From Cellvibrio sp. UBA7671 (GTDB taxonomy: Bacteria; Pseudomonadota; Gammaproteobacteria; Pseudomonadales; Cellvibrionaceae): 64,000 nucleotides of DNA. The notes beneath the pieces are model-generated. The model had not been told where the DNA came from. It worked only from the letters and a program-made list of their open reading frames with translations, and made no database searches. Within the stretch, counting starts at the first letter, position 1, and the number at the start of each line of letters is the position of its first letter. The stretch is from assembly GCA_002483145.1 (NCBI GenBank), contig DLHJ01000019.1:372001-436000 (forward strand), read 5' to 3'. The position numbers were made by a program, and so were the translations under genes. This document shows, piece by piece, positions 19,366-28,025 of this stretch.

Positions 19366-21075
19366 ATGAATGCCCACTCCAATGCCTCGCTTCACTATAT
19401 TCTTGTCGTGGATGATGATGAATTGCTTAATGAGCTTTTCTGTCATTTTTTGCAAGCCAAAGGCTTTAATACCTGCTCTGCTCCTAGCATGGCCGCTGCA
19501 ATGCGGATAGTGGAGGCTGGTGCTGAAATCGATTTGATTGTTCTGGATTATCAACTGACCGACGGCAATGGATTGGAATTGTTATCTACTATAAATGAAA
19601 AAAAATTATTACATAATCCGCCGGTAATTATGATTAGCGGGAATGAAGATACTCTTTTTTTAGAGAATTGTTTTGCTTGTGGTGTTGCTGATTACGTTAT
19701 TAAGCCGGTTAACTTGTCACTCCTGGCATTAAAGGTAAATGCGTTAATTAATTCGGTTTCTATGCAGCGGCTTATCATTAAGCAGAACGCTGAGTTGGAG
19801 CGATTTAAACGCGAGGCTGAGCGTGAAGAATCAATTGCAAAATTTACTTACGAATATTTGTTGCGCCAAAATAGTGAGGTTATTGATGGCGTATCGATGT
19901 GGTTGAAATCTTCATCTTCTTTTAGCGGTGACATCGCATTGGCAAAGATATCGCCTGGAGGGGACCTCTATTTCCTGTTGGCGGATGCTACAGGTCACGG
20001 TTTATCTGCTGCCATTACGGTTATGCCGGTTGTATCCATTTTTACTAGTATGGTTGCTAAGGGTTTTCACATTCAACGCATAGTAACCGAAATCAATAAA
20101 AAATTAATTCGCGATACTCCGCAAGATAGATTTGTAGCAGCGATTTTAATTCAGATGCATCGAGAGCGAAAAGAAATTGATGTGTGGAATGGTGGCATTC
20201 CGACAGCCTACTGGGTGCAGGAGGGCGTGATTTTGCAGTCGTTCCACTCACAGCATATGGCATTGGGGATTCTAGAGGATGACATGTTTGATGCAAATGT
20301 TATCACCTGTGACTTTCCTGGCGGGGGAGCCCTAATTGCGCATAGTGATGGTTTAACGGAAGAGGTAAATGATGAAGGTATCTGTTTTTCATCTGAGCGT
20401 GTGCTAGAACTTGTGAAAGCTAAAACTAAAGATTTGCAGTCGCTATTAGTGAATGAATTAAAAAGCTTCACAGGTCGCGATCATTACAAAGATGATGTGT
20501 CCATTTGTGTGTTGGAGCCAGAAAAAATATATAAAAGCTGCGGTAAGCAACTGCAAGATTCAATTGGTAACCGGTTTGCGCAGGAAAATATAGGAAATTT
20601 TTCTTGGAGTTTGAAGATTTCTGGTGGAAAAATTGCATCATGTGAGATTCCACCTTTGTGTAATAAATTTTTACAATACTTGGATCTTAACCAGAATTTC
20701 TGCCATGTTGTTTTTATTGTTGTAAGTGAGATGGTAGCTAATGCAATTGATCACGGAATATTAAAGTTGAATTCCGCAATTAAAGAAAGCCCCGACGGTT
20801 TTAATGCCTATATTAAGGAGCGGGATAAGCGTTTGTCGGAATTGGATGATTCTGATTTTGTTGAGGTGCATCTCGTATGGGCGGAGAGCAAAGAGCGGTC
20901 CGGTCTGGAAATTGGAGTGCGTGACAGTGGAAGTGGTTATGATGTTTGTGCTGAAAAAAATACTTGTGACCTTGCTTTCTCTGGTCGTGGATTAAGGTTG
21001 ATACGCAATCTTGCACAATCTGTTGAAATTTATCCGCCGGGTAATTTTATTAAGGTCGTATTAGGTCCGTCGTAA
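19366..21075 (+). CDS. Receiver - PP2C/SpoIIE phosphatase - HATPase partner-switching regulator (HsbR-like architecture)
   Basis: This 569-residue cytoplasmic protein has three modules. First is a receiver domain with phospho-acceptor D61 in LIVLDYQLTDGNG and a VIKPVN segment. A coiled linker follows (about 125-165). Next is an RsbU/SpoIIE-type PP2C phosphatase (about 185-385) with metal-binding Asp in GDIAL, LADATGHGLSAA, HSDGLTE and KDDVSI. Last is an RsbW-like HATPase (about 430-569) with N-box SEMVANAIDHG, G1 VRDSGSGYD and G2 SGRGLRLI. All key motifs look intact, so it could both phosphorylate and dephosphorylate STAS proteins, as HsbR of Pseudomonas does with HsbA. Two STAS genes lie immediately upstream and cheY downstream, so CheA could phosphorylate D61. 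The target of the switch is unknown. Confidence 0.9.
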   Translation: MNAHSNASLHYILVVDDDELLNELFCHFLQAKGFNTCSAPSMAAAMRIVEAGAEIDLIVLDYQLTDGNGLELLSTINEKKLLHNPPVIMISGNEDTLFLENCFACGVADYVIKPVNLSLLALKVNALINSVSMQRLIIKQNAELERFKREAEREESIAKFTYEYLLRQNSEVIDGVSMWLKSSSSFSGDIALAKISPGGDLYFLLADATGHGLSAAITVMPVVSIFTSMVAKGFHIQRIVTEINKKLIRDTPQDRFVAAILIQMHRERKEIDVWNGGIPTAYWVQEGVILQSFHSQHMALGILEDDMFDANVITCDFPGGGALIAHSDGLTEEVNDEGICFSSERVLELVKAKTKDLQSLLVNELKSFTGRDHYKDDVSICVLEPEKIYKSCGKQLQDSIGNRFAQENIGNFSWSLKISGGKIASCEIPPLCNKFLQYLDLNQNFCHVVFIVVSEMVANAIDHGILKLNSAIKESPDGFNAYIKERDKRLSELDDSDFVEVHLVWAESKERSGLEIGVRDSGSGYDVCAEKNTCDLAFSGRGLRLIRNLAQSVEIYPPGNFIKVVLGPS

Positions 21076-21111
21076 TGGTTATTGTTTTACTTAGCTCACA
21101 GGATAATTGTC

Positions 21112-21477
21112 ATGAGTAAGCATGTATTAATTGTGGATGATTCAACCTCTGTACGACAAATGGTAGAGGCCACACTGAAATCTGCAGGTTACACAGTGAC
21201 CGCAGCTAAAGACGGTTTGGAGGCATTTAATTTATGTAAAACCAAATCTTACGATTTTGTATTGACTGACCAAAATATGCCAAATATGGATGGTCTCACT
21301 CTAATTAAATCATTGCGTGGATTGCCTGCGCACACTCGTACGCCGATTGTGATGCTAACAACAGAAGCAAGCGATGCAATGAAAGCGCAGGGGCGTGCAG
21401 CAGGGGCAACCGGTTGGATGGTCAAGCCATTTGATCCAACCAAATTGTTGGAGATTGCCAAAAAGGTGATGGGTTAA
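21112..21477 (+). CDS. cheY: CheY-like single-domain response regulator
   Basis: This is a 121-residue receiver domain. The acidic pocket (D9, D10), phospho-acceptor D53 (VLTDQNMPNMDG), Thr83/Thr84 and K105 (MVKPFDP) are all present. The frame is open from 21082, but the ATG at 21112 is preferred: AGGAT lies about 8 bases upstream and the product matches CheY length exactly. It sits between the partner-switching regulator and cheA. The output target (motor or other) cannot be read from sequence. Confidence 0.94.
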   Translation: MSKHVLIVDDSTSVRQMVEATLKSAGYTVTAAKDGLEAFNLCKTKSYDFVLTDQNMPNMDGLTLIKSLRGLPAHTRTPIVMLTTEASDAMKAQGRAAGATGWMVKPFDPTKLLEIAKKVMG

Positions 21478-21545
21478 TTCTAAGCAAGGGCGCAGCAAGC
21501 GGCGCCCCTACAGGTATGATGTTGGTATTGCGAAGGATGTGAGAA

Positions 21546-23543
21546 ATGTCGATTGACATGAAACAATTCCATGCCGTTTTCTTCGAGGAGAGCCAGGAAC
21601 ACCTCGATGAGATGGAGCAGCTATTGCTCGAATTGGATGTGACTAATCCCGATAGCGAAATGCTGAATAGCATATTTCGTGCGGCGCACTCCATTAAAGG
21701 TGGTAGCGGTATTTTCGGTTTTGATGCGCTGGCGAGTGTGACACATATTATGGAAAGCCTGCTCGATAAAATTCGTCAGGGGAAAATGGCGATCACGACA
21801 GAAATGGTGGATTTGTTTTTAAGTTCAGTTGATCAGCTAAAAGAAATTTTGCGCTGTTACCGCACGGCTGATGAATTAAATTGGGCTGGTGTATATGAAC
21901 TAACAAAAAAACTTGAGTTGGTCACCGCAGGTAATTTAGCAAGTATGACCGAAATAGATAATAACAACCAGGAAGACTATGGCTTTTTTGGTGCCATTGA
22001 AACTGAAGTAGAAGAGGAAAGTTATGGCTTCTTTGACGAGACTGTGAAATCCGGCTCCGTGCAAGCGGCACCTTTGCAAGATGAATCTTCCGGTTTTTTT
22101 GAGGATCTTCCAGTACTTGAATCTGTTTCAGTATCTATCCCTTCGCCAGGGCAGGCAATTAATGATTATTTTGGCTTTTTTGAGGATCCATCTTCTTCAG
22201 CCGACTCCACAATGCCTCCTCCCGTAATCTCATCCCCAGCAATAGATGAGCCTGCTCCAGCAAGTCTAATAGATTCCCTTCCGCAATCCCCATCGACAGA
22301 GAAAGCTTCCGCCGCATTGCCATCAAAAGTAAAAAGTGGTGAAACAGTCAATGTGGAAAGTTCTTCTATCCGGGTGGATGTTGGCAAAGTCGATCAGCTA
22401 ATCAATTTGGTGGGTGAAATTGTGATTACCCAATCCATGATGAGCCTGCTGGGAAAAAGTCTGGAAGGGCCAATGGCGGAAAAATTTCAAGCGGTGGCCA
22501 ATGAGCTTGAACGCAATACACGTGAGATTCAAGAGGCGGTAATGTCTATTCGCATGCTGCCGGTATCCTTTGTATTTAACCGTTTTCCGCGAGTGGTACG
22601 CGACTTGTCGAGCAAACTGGGGAAACAAATTGATTTGATTATTGAAGGTGGGGAAACCGAACTGGATAAAGGGTTGACTGAGAAACTGGTTGATCCATTA
22701 ACGCACCTGGTGCGCAACAGTATTGACCATGGTATCGAATCGGCTGAGGTGCGCCGCGAGCGCGGTAAAAATCCTACTGGTACTGTGGTTCTGCGTGCAG
22801 CGCAACAAGGTGGCAATATTGTGATTAGCATCAGTGATGATGGGGGAGGGTTGAATCGCGAGCGTATTTTGGAAAAGGCGCGCGAGAATAATATTGTTGT
22901 GAGTGAAAACCCTAAAGATGAAGAGGTGTGGCAATTAATTTTTGCGCCGGGTTTTTCCACTGCGGCAGCAGTTACTGATGTCTCCGGGCGCGGAGTTGGG
23001 ATGGACGTTGTGAAACGCAATGTGCAAAGTTTAGGTGGCCGCATTGATATTGAATCCCGCGCCGGGCAGGGCGCCACCTTTACTATTCATCTGCCATTAA
23101 CCCTCGCTATTGTTGATGGCATGTGTGTTTCAGTGGGCGAGCAAACCTTCATCATACCGCTAGTGCATATCGTTGAATCCATGCAGCCCGCCGCCAAGGA
23201 TATAAAAACGCTGGCGGGAGATGATCAATTGCTGCATGTGCGCAATGAGTACTGGCCAATTTTGTCGCTCTATAAAGTCATGCAATTGGAACCGCAGTTT
23301 ACTGATGTCAGCAAAGGCATAGCAGTATTAATTGAAACCAATAAATACCGTTTTGCATTATTTGTGGACGGTTTGGTTGGGCAGCAACAAGTGGTGATTA
23401 AAAGCCTTGAACAACATTACAAACGGGTAAAGGGTGTCGCTGGGGCAACTATTATGGGGGATGGCAGCGTTGCCTTGATTGTAGATGTGGAGTCACTTGC
23501 ATTGACGGTCAATAGCTGCCTTCAGTTAGCCACAGCTGTATGA
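21546..23543 (+). CDS. cheA: CheA chemotaxis histidine kinase with GFF-repeat linker
   Basis: This is a 665-residue CheA. P1 carries the phospho-acceptor H48 (FRAAHSIKGGSGIFGF). A linker of about 140 residues (about 135-275) replaces a recognisable P2 and contains four Gly-Phe-Phe motifs, three followed by acidic residues and one by Gly-Ala (near residues 145, 160, 181, 208). P3 dimerisation (VDQLINLVGEIVITQSMM), P4 kinase (N-box VRNSIDHG, G1 SDDGGGL, G2 FSTAAAVTDVSGRGVGMDVV) and P5 CheW-like domain follow. Kinase motifs look intact. It autophosphorylates in receptor arrays and donates phosphate to CheY, CheB and possibly the receiver of the upstream regulator. GATGTGAGAA precedes the ATG. 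Confidence 0.96.
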   Translation: MSIDMKQFHAVFFEESQEHLDEMEQLLLELDVTNPDSEMLNSIFRAAHSIKGGSGIFGFDALASVTHIMESLLDKIRQGKMAITTEMVDLFLSSVDQLKEILRCYRTADELNWAGVYELTKKLELVTAGNLASMTEIDNNNQEDYGFFGAIETEVEEESYGFFDETVKSGSVQAAPLQDESSGFFEDLPVLESVSVSIPSPGQAINDYFGFFEDPSSSADSTMPPPVISSPAIDEPAPASLIDSLPQSPSTEKASAALPSKVKSGETVNVESSSIRVDVGKVDQLINLVGEIVITQSMMSLLGKSLEGPMAEKFQAVANELERNTREIQEAVMSIRMLPVSFVFNRFPRVVRDLSSKLGKQIDLIIEGGETELDKGLTEKLVDPLTHLVRNSIDHGIESAEVRRERGKNPTGTVVLRAAQQGGNIVISISDDGGGLNRERILEKARENNIVVSENPKDEEVWQLIFAPGFSTAAAVTDVSGRGVGMDVVKRNVQSLGGRIDIESRAGQGATFTIHLPLTLAIVDGMCVSVGEQTFIIPLVHIVESMQPAAKDIKTLAGDDQLLHVRNEYWPILSLYKVMQLEPQFTDVSKGIAVLIETNKYRFALFVDGLVGQQQVVIKSLEQHYKRVKGVAGATIMGDGSVALIVDVESLALTVNSCLQLATAV

Positions 23544-23596
23544 TTTTCTATGAAAAGGCGTTGTGAAATAAACAAAGCAATAATGTCGGGAAAAAT

Positions 23597-24076
23597 ATGA
23601 TGACAGCTGATGCACAAGAATTTTTAACCTTCACACTTGGCGATGAAAATTATGCGCTCGACATTTTAACCGTAAAGGAAATTCGCGGTTACGAGTCTGT
23701 GACTAAAATTGCGAATGCACCGCCTTTTATTAAAGGTGTCATCAATTTGCGCGGTGACATAGTTCCTATTGTGGATTTGCGTATCAAGTTCAATGTTGGA
23801 AAGGTGACTTATGATGAATTCACGATTGTCATCGTTTTACATATTCATAGCCGCATTGTTGGAATTGTGGTTGATGGTGTTTCTGATGTGGTGAGTCTGA
23901 CAAAGGAGCAGCTGCGGCCGCCGCCCGACTTTGGTGTGGCATTTAATAGCCGTTATTTGTTGGGATTGGCAACAGTAAACGAACAAATGATTATTTTGGT
24001 CGATATTAATGAACTTATATCCAGCGACGAGTTGGGTTTATTTGATACGGCTGAATCACCTGCCGCAAAATCATAA
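23597..24076 (+). CDS. cheW: CheW coupling protein
   Basis: This is a 159-residue CheW domain (FLTFTLGDENYALDILTVKEIRG..., IKGVINLRGDIVPIVDLR, ILVDINELI). It bridges receptors and the CheA P5 domain in chemosensory arrays. The gene lies between cheA and the PAS-MCP, ending 12 bases before the latter. Two Met codons open the frame and the first is used here. Confidence 0.95.
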   Translation: MMTADAQEFLTFTLGDENYALDILTVKEIRGYESVTKIANAPPFIKGVINLRGDIVPIVDLRIKFNVGKVTYDEFTIVIVLHIHSRIVGIVVDGVSDVVSLTKEQLRPPPDFGVAFNSRYLLGLATVNEQMIILVDINELISSDELGLFDTAESPAAKS

Positions 24077-24088
24077 GGAGAAACACTC

Positions 24089-26440
24089 ATGAGCATTATC
24101 GATAATTTTTTTAACAGTAATAAATCTCTTGTGAAAGTGGATTCCAATGAATTGGAAAATATGCGCGGCCAATTGGCAGCGATTAACCGTGTGCAGGCTG
24201 TGATTGAATTTGCTTTGGATGGGACCATACTGAATGCCAACCACAATTTTCTCTCGGTAATGGGCTACAGTCTCGATGAAATAAAAGGCCGTCATCATAG
24301 TATGTTTGTTGATCCTGATTACCGCGCGAGCAATGAGTATCGGGGTTTTTGGGAGCGACTGGGGCGCGGTGATTTCGAGGCGGGGCAATATAAACGTATT
24401 GGTCGCGGAGGAAAAGAAGTTTGGATTCAGGCCAGTTATAACCCTATTCTGGATGCTAACAACAAGCCGATAAAAGTTGTTAAATATGCGACTGATATCT
24501 CGGATGAAGCAAAAAGAAAAATTGCGTCACAACGAGAGATGGATCGTATATTGGGAGCCCTGGGTTCGACCTCATCTAACGTAATGGTCGCTGACAACGA
24601 GCGCACGATTATTTACATGAATAAATCAGTTGAGAAAATGTTGCGTGGGGTTGAAGCTGATTTACGCAAGGCGTTGCCACACTTCTCGGTCGATAAAATT
24701 ATCGGCAGTAACATGGATATATTCCATAAAAATCCTGCGCATCAAAGCCATTTATTGGCCAATTTACGCGAGACTTATATTGGCAACATTGTGGTAGCAG
24801 GTTGTAGTTTCCGTTTGATTGCAAACCCTATTTTTTCCGAATCAGGTGATCGTTTGGGTTCTGTTGTTGAGTGGATTGATCGCACCAAAGAAGTCGCAGC
24901 TGAACATGAAATGAGCCGAATCCTTGGTGCATTAGAGACGACCACGACGAATGTGATGATTGCTGATCCCGAGCGGAAAATTATTTACATGAATAAATCA
25001 GTCGAAAAAATGCTGCGTGTGGCGGAGGCTGATATACGCTCGGTATTGCCTCATTTTGCGGTAGATAAAATTGTTGGCAGCAATATGGATATCTTCCATA
25101 AAAATCCTGCTCACCAAATGAAGCTTCTGGAAAGCCTGACAACTACTTACACATCCAACATCGTCGTTGGTAAACGCCATTTTCGCTTGGTGGCAAATCC
25201 TATTTTTTCCAAAGATGGCACGCGTTTAGGATCAGTCGTTGAGTGGTTGGATAGGACCATCGAAGTGGGTGTGGAAGGGGAAGTGAATGCCTTGGTTGAT
25301 GCAGCAGCGGCGGGTAATTTTAGCGAGCGAATTAAAACCGACGGTAAAGATGGCTTTTTCTTGAAATTGGCCGAAGGTTTGAACGCGTTAGTCACCACTG
25401 CAGAAAAAGGGTTGAACGATGTGGCGCGTGTACTCGGGGCGATCGCCAAAGGCGATCTCACGGAAAAAATTGATGCCGAGTACATGGGGACATTTGGTGA
25501 ACTCAAAAATTACTGCAATGAAACTACCAACAGTCTAACCAGCATGCTGGGCGATATACGTATTGCCGCAGATACGATTTTTACTGCTTCAAGTGAAATA
25601 GCCCAAGGTAATGCTGACCTGTCATCGCGCACCGAACAACAGGCGGCAAATCTTGAAGAAACGGCATCATCAATGGAGGAGCTTACTTCCACCGTGAAAC
25701 TCAATGCCGATAATGCCAAACAAGCTAACGTCTTGGCAGAGCAGGCGTCGACAGTAGCTATTGATGGCGGCACGCTGATCCAGCAAGTGGTGACCACCAT
25801 GAATGCGATTAATGAATCCGCGCGCAAAATTTCTGACATCATTGGTGTGATTGATGGCATTGCATTCCAAACCAATATCCTTGCGTTAAATGCCGCCGTA
25901 GAAGCGGCGCGTGCTGGTGATCAAGGGCGCGGGTTTGCAGTAGTTGCATCAGAGGTGCGCACACTTGCACAGCGTTCTGCGAATGCGGCAAAAGATATTA
26001 AAGCGCTGATCTCAGATTCTGTGCAAAAAATTGATGACGGCAACCAGTTGGTGGGCAAGTCTGGCAATACCATGAAAGAGATCGTCAATGCGATTAAACG
26101 CGTGAACGATATTATGGCTGAAATTGCCGCTGCTTCTGCAGAGCAATCGACAGGTATCGAAGAGGTATCGACCGCTGTATCGCAAATGGATGAGATGACT
26201 CAACAAAATGCGGCACTTGTTGAGCAGGCTGCAGCGGCGGCGGAGAGTATGCAGTCACAGGCGGATCAGTTGACCCAAAGCGTAGCACAATTCCGATTGT
26301 CGGATGATCAGGTGCGCAGCCCCGCTCCGGCAAAACGTGTGGCGGCGCCATCTAAACCGGCGGTTAAAAAAGCGCCTGCTGCCAGTAAAAAATTAACACC
26401 GCCACCTTCATCACAGGACGATGAGTGGGAACAGTTTTAA
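24089..26440 (+). CDS. Soluble PAS-PAS-PAS-HAMP methyl-accepting chemotaxis protein with C-terminal CheR/CheB tether
   Basis: This 783-residue receptor has no membrane segment. An N-terminal PAS (about 28-145: [23 protein letters not shown]) is followed by two similar PAS-like modules of 124 residues each (about 150-395, both with [12 protein letters not shown] and [14 protein letters not shown]). A diverged HAMP (AKGDLTEKI) and a signalling hairpin ([34 protein letters not shown]) follow. The protein ends with a Pro/Ala/Lys-rich linker and the pentapeptide EWEQF, resembling the NWETF or GWEEF tethers that recruit CheR or CheB. It probably senses a cytoplasmic cue such as redox state or a PAS ligand. 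AAGGAGAAACACTC before the ATG is a strong ribosome-binding site. Confidence 0.93.
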   Translation: MSIIDNFFNSNKSLVKVDSNELENMRGQLAAINRVQAVIEFALDGTILNANHNFLSVMGYSLDEIKGRHHSMFVDPDYRASNEYRGFWERLGRGDFEAGQYKRIGRGGKEVWIQASYNPILDANNKPIKVVKYATDISDEAKRKIASQREMDRILGALGSTSSNVMVADNERTIIYMNKSVEKMLRGVEADLRKALPHFSVDKIIGSNMDIFHKNPAHQSHLLANLRETYIGNIVVAGCSFRLIANPIFSESGDRLGSVVEWIDRTKEVAAEHEMSRILGALETTTTNVMIADPERKIIYMNKSVEKMLRVAEADIRSVLPHFAVDKIVGSNMDIFHKNPAHQMKLLESLTTTYTSNIVVGKRHFRLVANPIFSKDGTRLGSVVEWLDRTIEVGVEGEVNALVDAAAAGNFSERIKTDGKDGFFLKLAEGLNALVTTAEKGLNDVARVLGAIAKGDLTEKIDAEYMGTFGELKNYCNETTNSLTSMLGDIRIAADTIFTASSEIAQGNADLSSRTEQQAANLEETASSMEELTSTVKLNADNAKQANVLAEQASTVAIDGGTLIQQVVTTMNAINESARKISDIIGVIDGIAFQTNILALNAAVEAARAGDQGRGFAVVASEVRTLAQRSANAAKDIKALISDSVQKIDDGNQLVGKSGNTMKEIVNAIKRVNDIMAEIAAASAEQSTGIEEVSTAVSQMDEMTQQNAALVEQAAAAAESMQSQADQLTQSVAQFRLSDDQVRSPAPAKRVAAPSKPAVKKAPAASKKLTPPPSSQDDEWEQF
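24541..25270 (+). repeat. Tandem duplication of a 372-bp PAS module inside the MCP gene
   Basis: Two copies are offset by exactly 372 bases (124 codons). For example, ATTATTTACATGAATAAATC occurs at 24608 and again at 24980. Protein similarity runs through the whole module and the DNA is still close in places, so the duplication is fairly recent or is being homogenised. Confidence 0.85.
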
Positions 26441-26455
26441 TTCCTGCTTCGTTGT

Positions 26456-26481
26456 AACAGCGGTTGCATGCAACCGCTGTT
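26456..26481 (+). promoter_or_regulatory. Perfect 26-bp palindrome between the PAS-MCP and cheR
   Basis: AACAGCGGTTG and CAACCGCTGTT arms enclose the self-complementary CATG. In RNA this gives an 11-bp hairpin with a 4-base loop. No T-run follows, so it is not a standard terminator; it could be an mRNA processing or stability element that sets the ratio of array proteins to CheR/D/B, or a protein-binding site. Confidence 0.7.
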
Positions 26482-26502
26482 AAATAATGATTACCAGTGT
26501 GG

Positions 26503-27360
26503 ATGGCGCTAGTGAATACTATTCCGGAACGCGAGTTTGATTATGCCGATGCCGACTTTGCCCGGGTGAAGGCTATTATCTATCGCAAAGCCGGGATTAA
26601 TTTGGGGGACAGTAAAAAACAGTTGGTCTACAGCCGCTTGGCGCGGCGCTTACGGGTTTTACAATTAGATAATTTTGATGAATATCTTGCTTACCTTGAT
26701 CACAATAAAAATGAACAGCAAGAATTTATCAATGCGCTAACCACCAATCTCACTGCCTTTTTTCGCGAGGCGCATCATTTTTCTACTCTTGCCGATTATG
26801 CTCGCAATCGAAAAGCTGCTGCAGGTAAGTTGCGCGTTTGGTGCGCGGCATCCAGTACTGGTGAGGAGCCTTATTCGATTGCGATGACGCTAGTAGAAGC
26901 CTATGGCTCCTATTCACCTCCGGTAGAAATTATTGCCTCCGATATAGACAGCTCGGTCTTAGAGTTTGCTGCTCAAGGTATTTATTCTCTGGATCGGTTG
27001 GATGCCTTGAGCCTTGAACAAAAAAAGCATTTTTTTTTACGCGGCAAGGGACGAAACAACGGCAGCGCTAAAGTGATCGATAAGTTGCGCCAATTGGTCG
27101 ACTTTCGCCAAATCAATTTGCTGGATCGCGACTGGCGTTTGGGAGCAGGGTTTGATGTGATCTTCTGCCGCAATGTAATGATTTATTTTGATAAGCCAAC
27201 CCAGTTACAGCTGCTCGAGCGTATGGTGCGCCTGTTGAAGCCGGAGGGTCTATATATTGCTGGCCATTCAGAAAGTTTTTCTAACGCCTCTCATTTGGTT
27301 AAGTTAGTTGCTAAGACAACCTATAAGCTTATTGATAATCATGCAGGTGAGCGCCAATGA
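26503..27360 (+). CDS. cheR: CheR chemoreceptor methyltransferase
   Basis: This SAM-dependent methyltransferase of about 285 residues methylates glutamates on MCPs. The N-terminal helical domain (FARVKAIIYRKAGINLGDSKKQLVYSRL) is followed by the CheR catalytic fold: FFREAHHF, WCAASSTGEEPYSIAM, EIIASDIDSSVL, FDVIFCRNVMIYFD and GHSESF. The frame opens at a GTG at 26497; ATG at 26503 or GTG at 26512 are alternatives and none has a clear Shine-Dalgarno. The stop overlaps the cheD start (ATGA), implying translational coupling. Confidence 0.94.
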   Translation: MALVNTIPEREFDYADADFARVKAIIYRKAGINLGDSKKQLVYSRLARRLRVLQLDNFDEYLAYLDHNKNEQQEFINALTTNLTAFFREAHHFSTLADYARNRKAAAGKLRVWCAASSTGEEPYSIAMTLVEAYGSYSPPVEIIASDIDSSVLEFAAQGIYSLDRLDALSLEQKKHFFLRGKGRNNGSAKVIDKLRQLVDFRQINLLDRDWRLGAGFDVIFCRNVMIYFDKPTQLQLLERMVRLLKPEGLYIAGHSESFSNASHLVKLVAKTTYKLIDNHAGERQ

Positions 27361-27971
27361 ACTTTGATAATAATGTTCATCTTGCACCTACTACCTATTA
27401 TGACCGTCACTTTGAACGGCACGCGGTAAAAATATTACCTGGAGAATATTTCGTTACCAATGGCGACAAATTGATAGTAACTGTTCTGGGCTCCTGTGTG
27501 GCTGTATGTCTGCGTGACAAGGTCAATGGAATTGGCGGGATGAACCATTTTTTATTGCCAAATGATGGCACTAATGAAACCGGCTTGCTGACTGAGTCAG
27601 CGCGTTATGGCGTCTATGCGATGGAGTTGCTTGTCAATCATTTGTTAAAAATGGGCGCAACGCGAGCGCGTATGGAAGCTAAAGTATTTGGCGGAGGCAA
27701 CGTGTTGCCTGGTCTTAAAGTAAATAATGTCGGTCAGCGCAATGTGGAGTTTGTCTTGGATTATTTGCAAACCGAGAGAATACCCATAGTCGCAAAGGAT
27801 TTGCTCGATGATTATCCGCGCAAAGTTTATTTTTTCCCAGATACCGGAAAAGTCCTTGTGAAAAAAATTAAATCTATACATAACACCACTATTGTTGATC
27901 GCGAAAGTGAGTACCGGATGAAGGTCAAGTTCACGCCTAAGAGCGGTGAAGTGGAATTATTTGATGATTAA
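27357..27971 (+). CDS. cheD: CheD chemoreceptor glutamine deamidase
   Basis: This is a 204-residue CheD. The catalytic Cys is C47 (TVLGSCVAVCLRD) and the His is H64 (GGMNHFLLP); the Thr-containing segment is also recognisable (ARMEAKVFGGGNVL). CheD converts receptor Gln residues to Glu before methylation, and in some bacteria it works with CheC. No cheC or cheZ is seen in this cluster. It overlaps cheR by 4 bases and precedes cheB. Confidence 0.94.
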   Translation: MNFDNNVHLAPTTYYDRHFERHAVKILPGEYFVTNGDKLIVTVLGSCVAVCLRDKVNGIGGMNHFLLPNDGTNETGLLTESARYGVYAMELLVNHLLKMGATRARMEAKVFGGGNVLPGLKVNNVGQRNVEFVLDYLQTERIPIVAKDLLDDYPRKVYFFPDTGKVLVKKIKSIHNTTIVDRESEYRMKVKFTPKSGEVELFDD

Positions 27972-28025
27972 GTTTTTACCTTTGGCCTTTTTTCATAAAC
28001 AGAATATTGAGTGATTGGACTGCGC

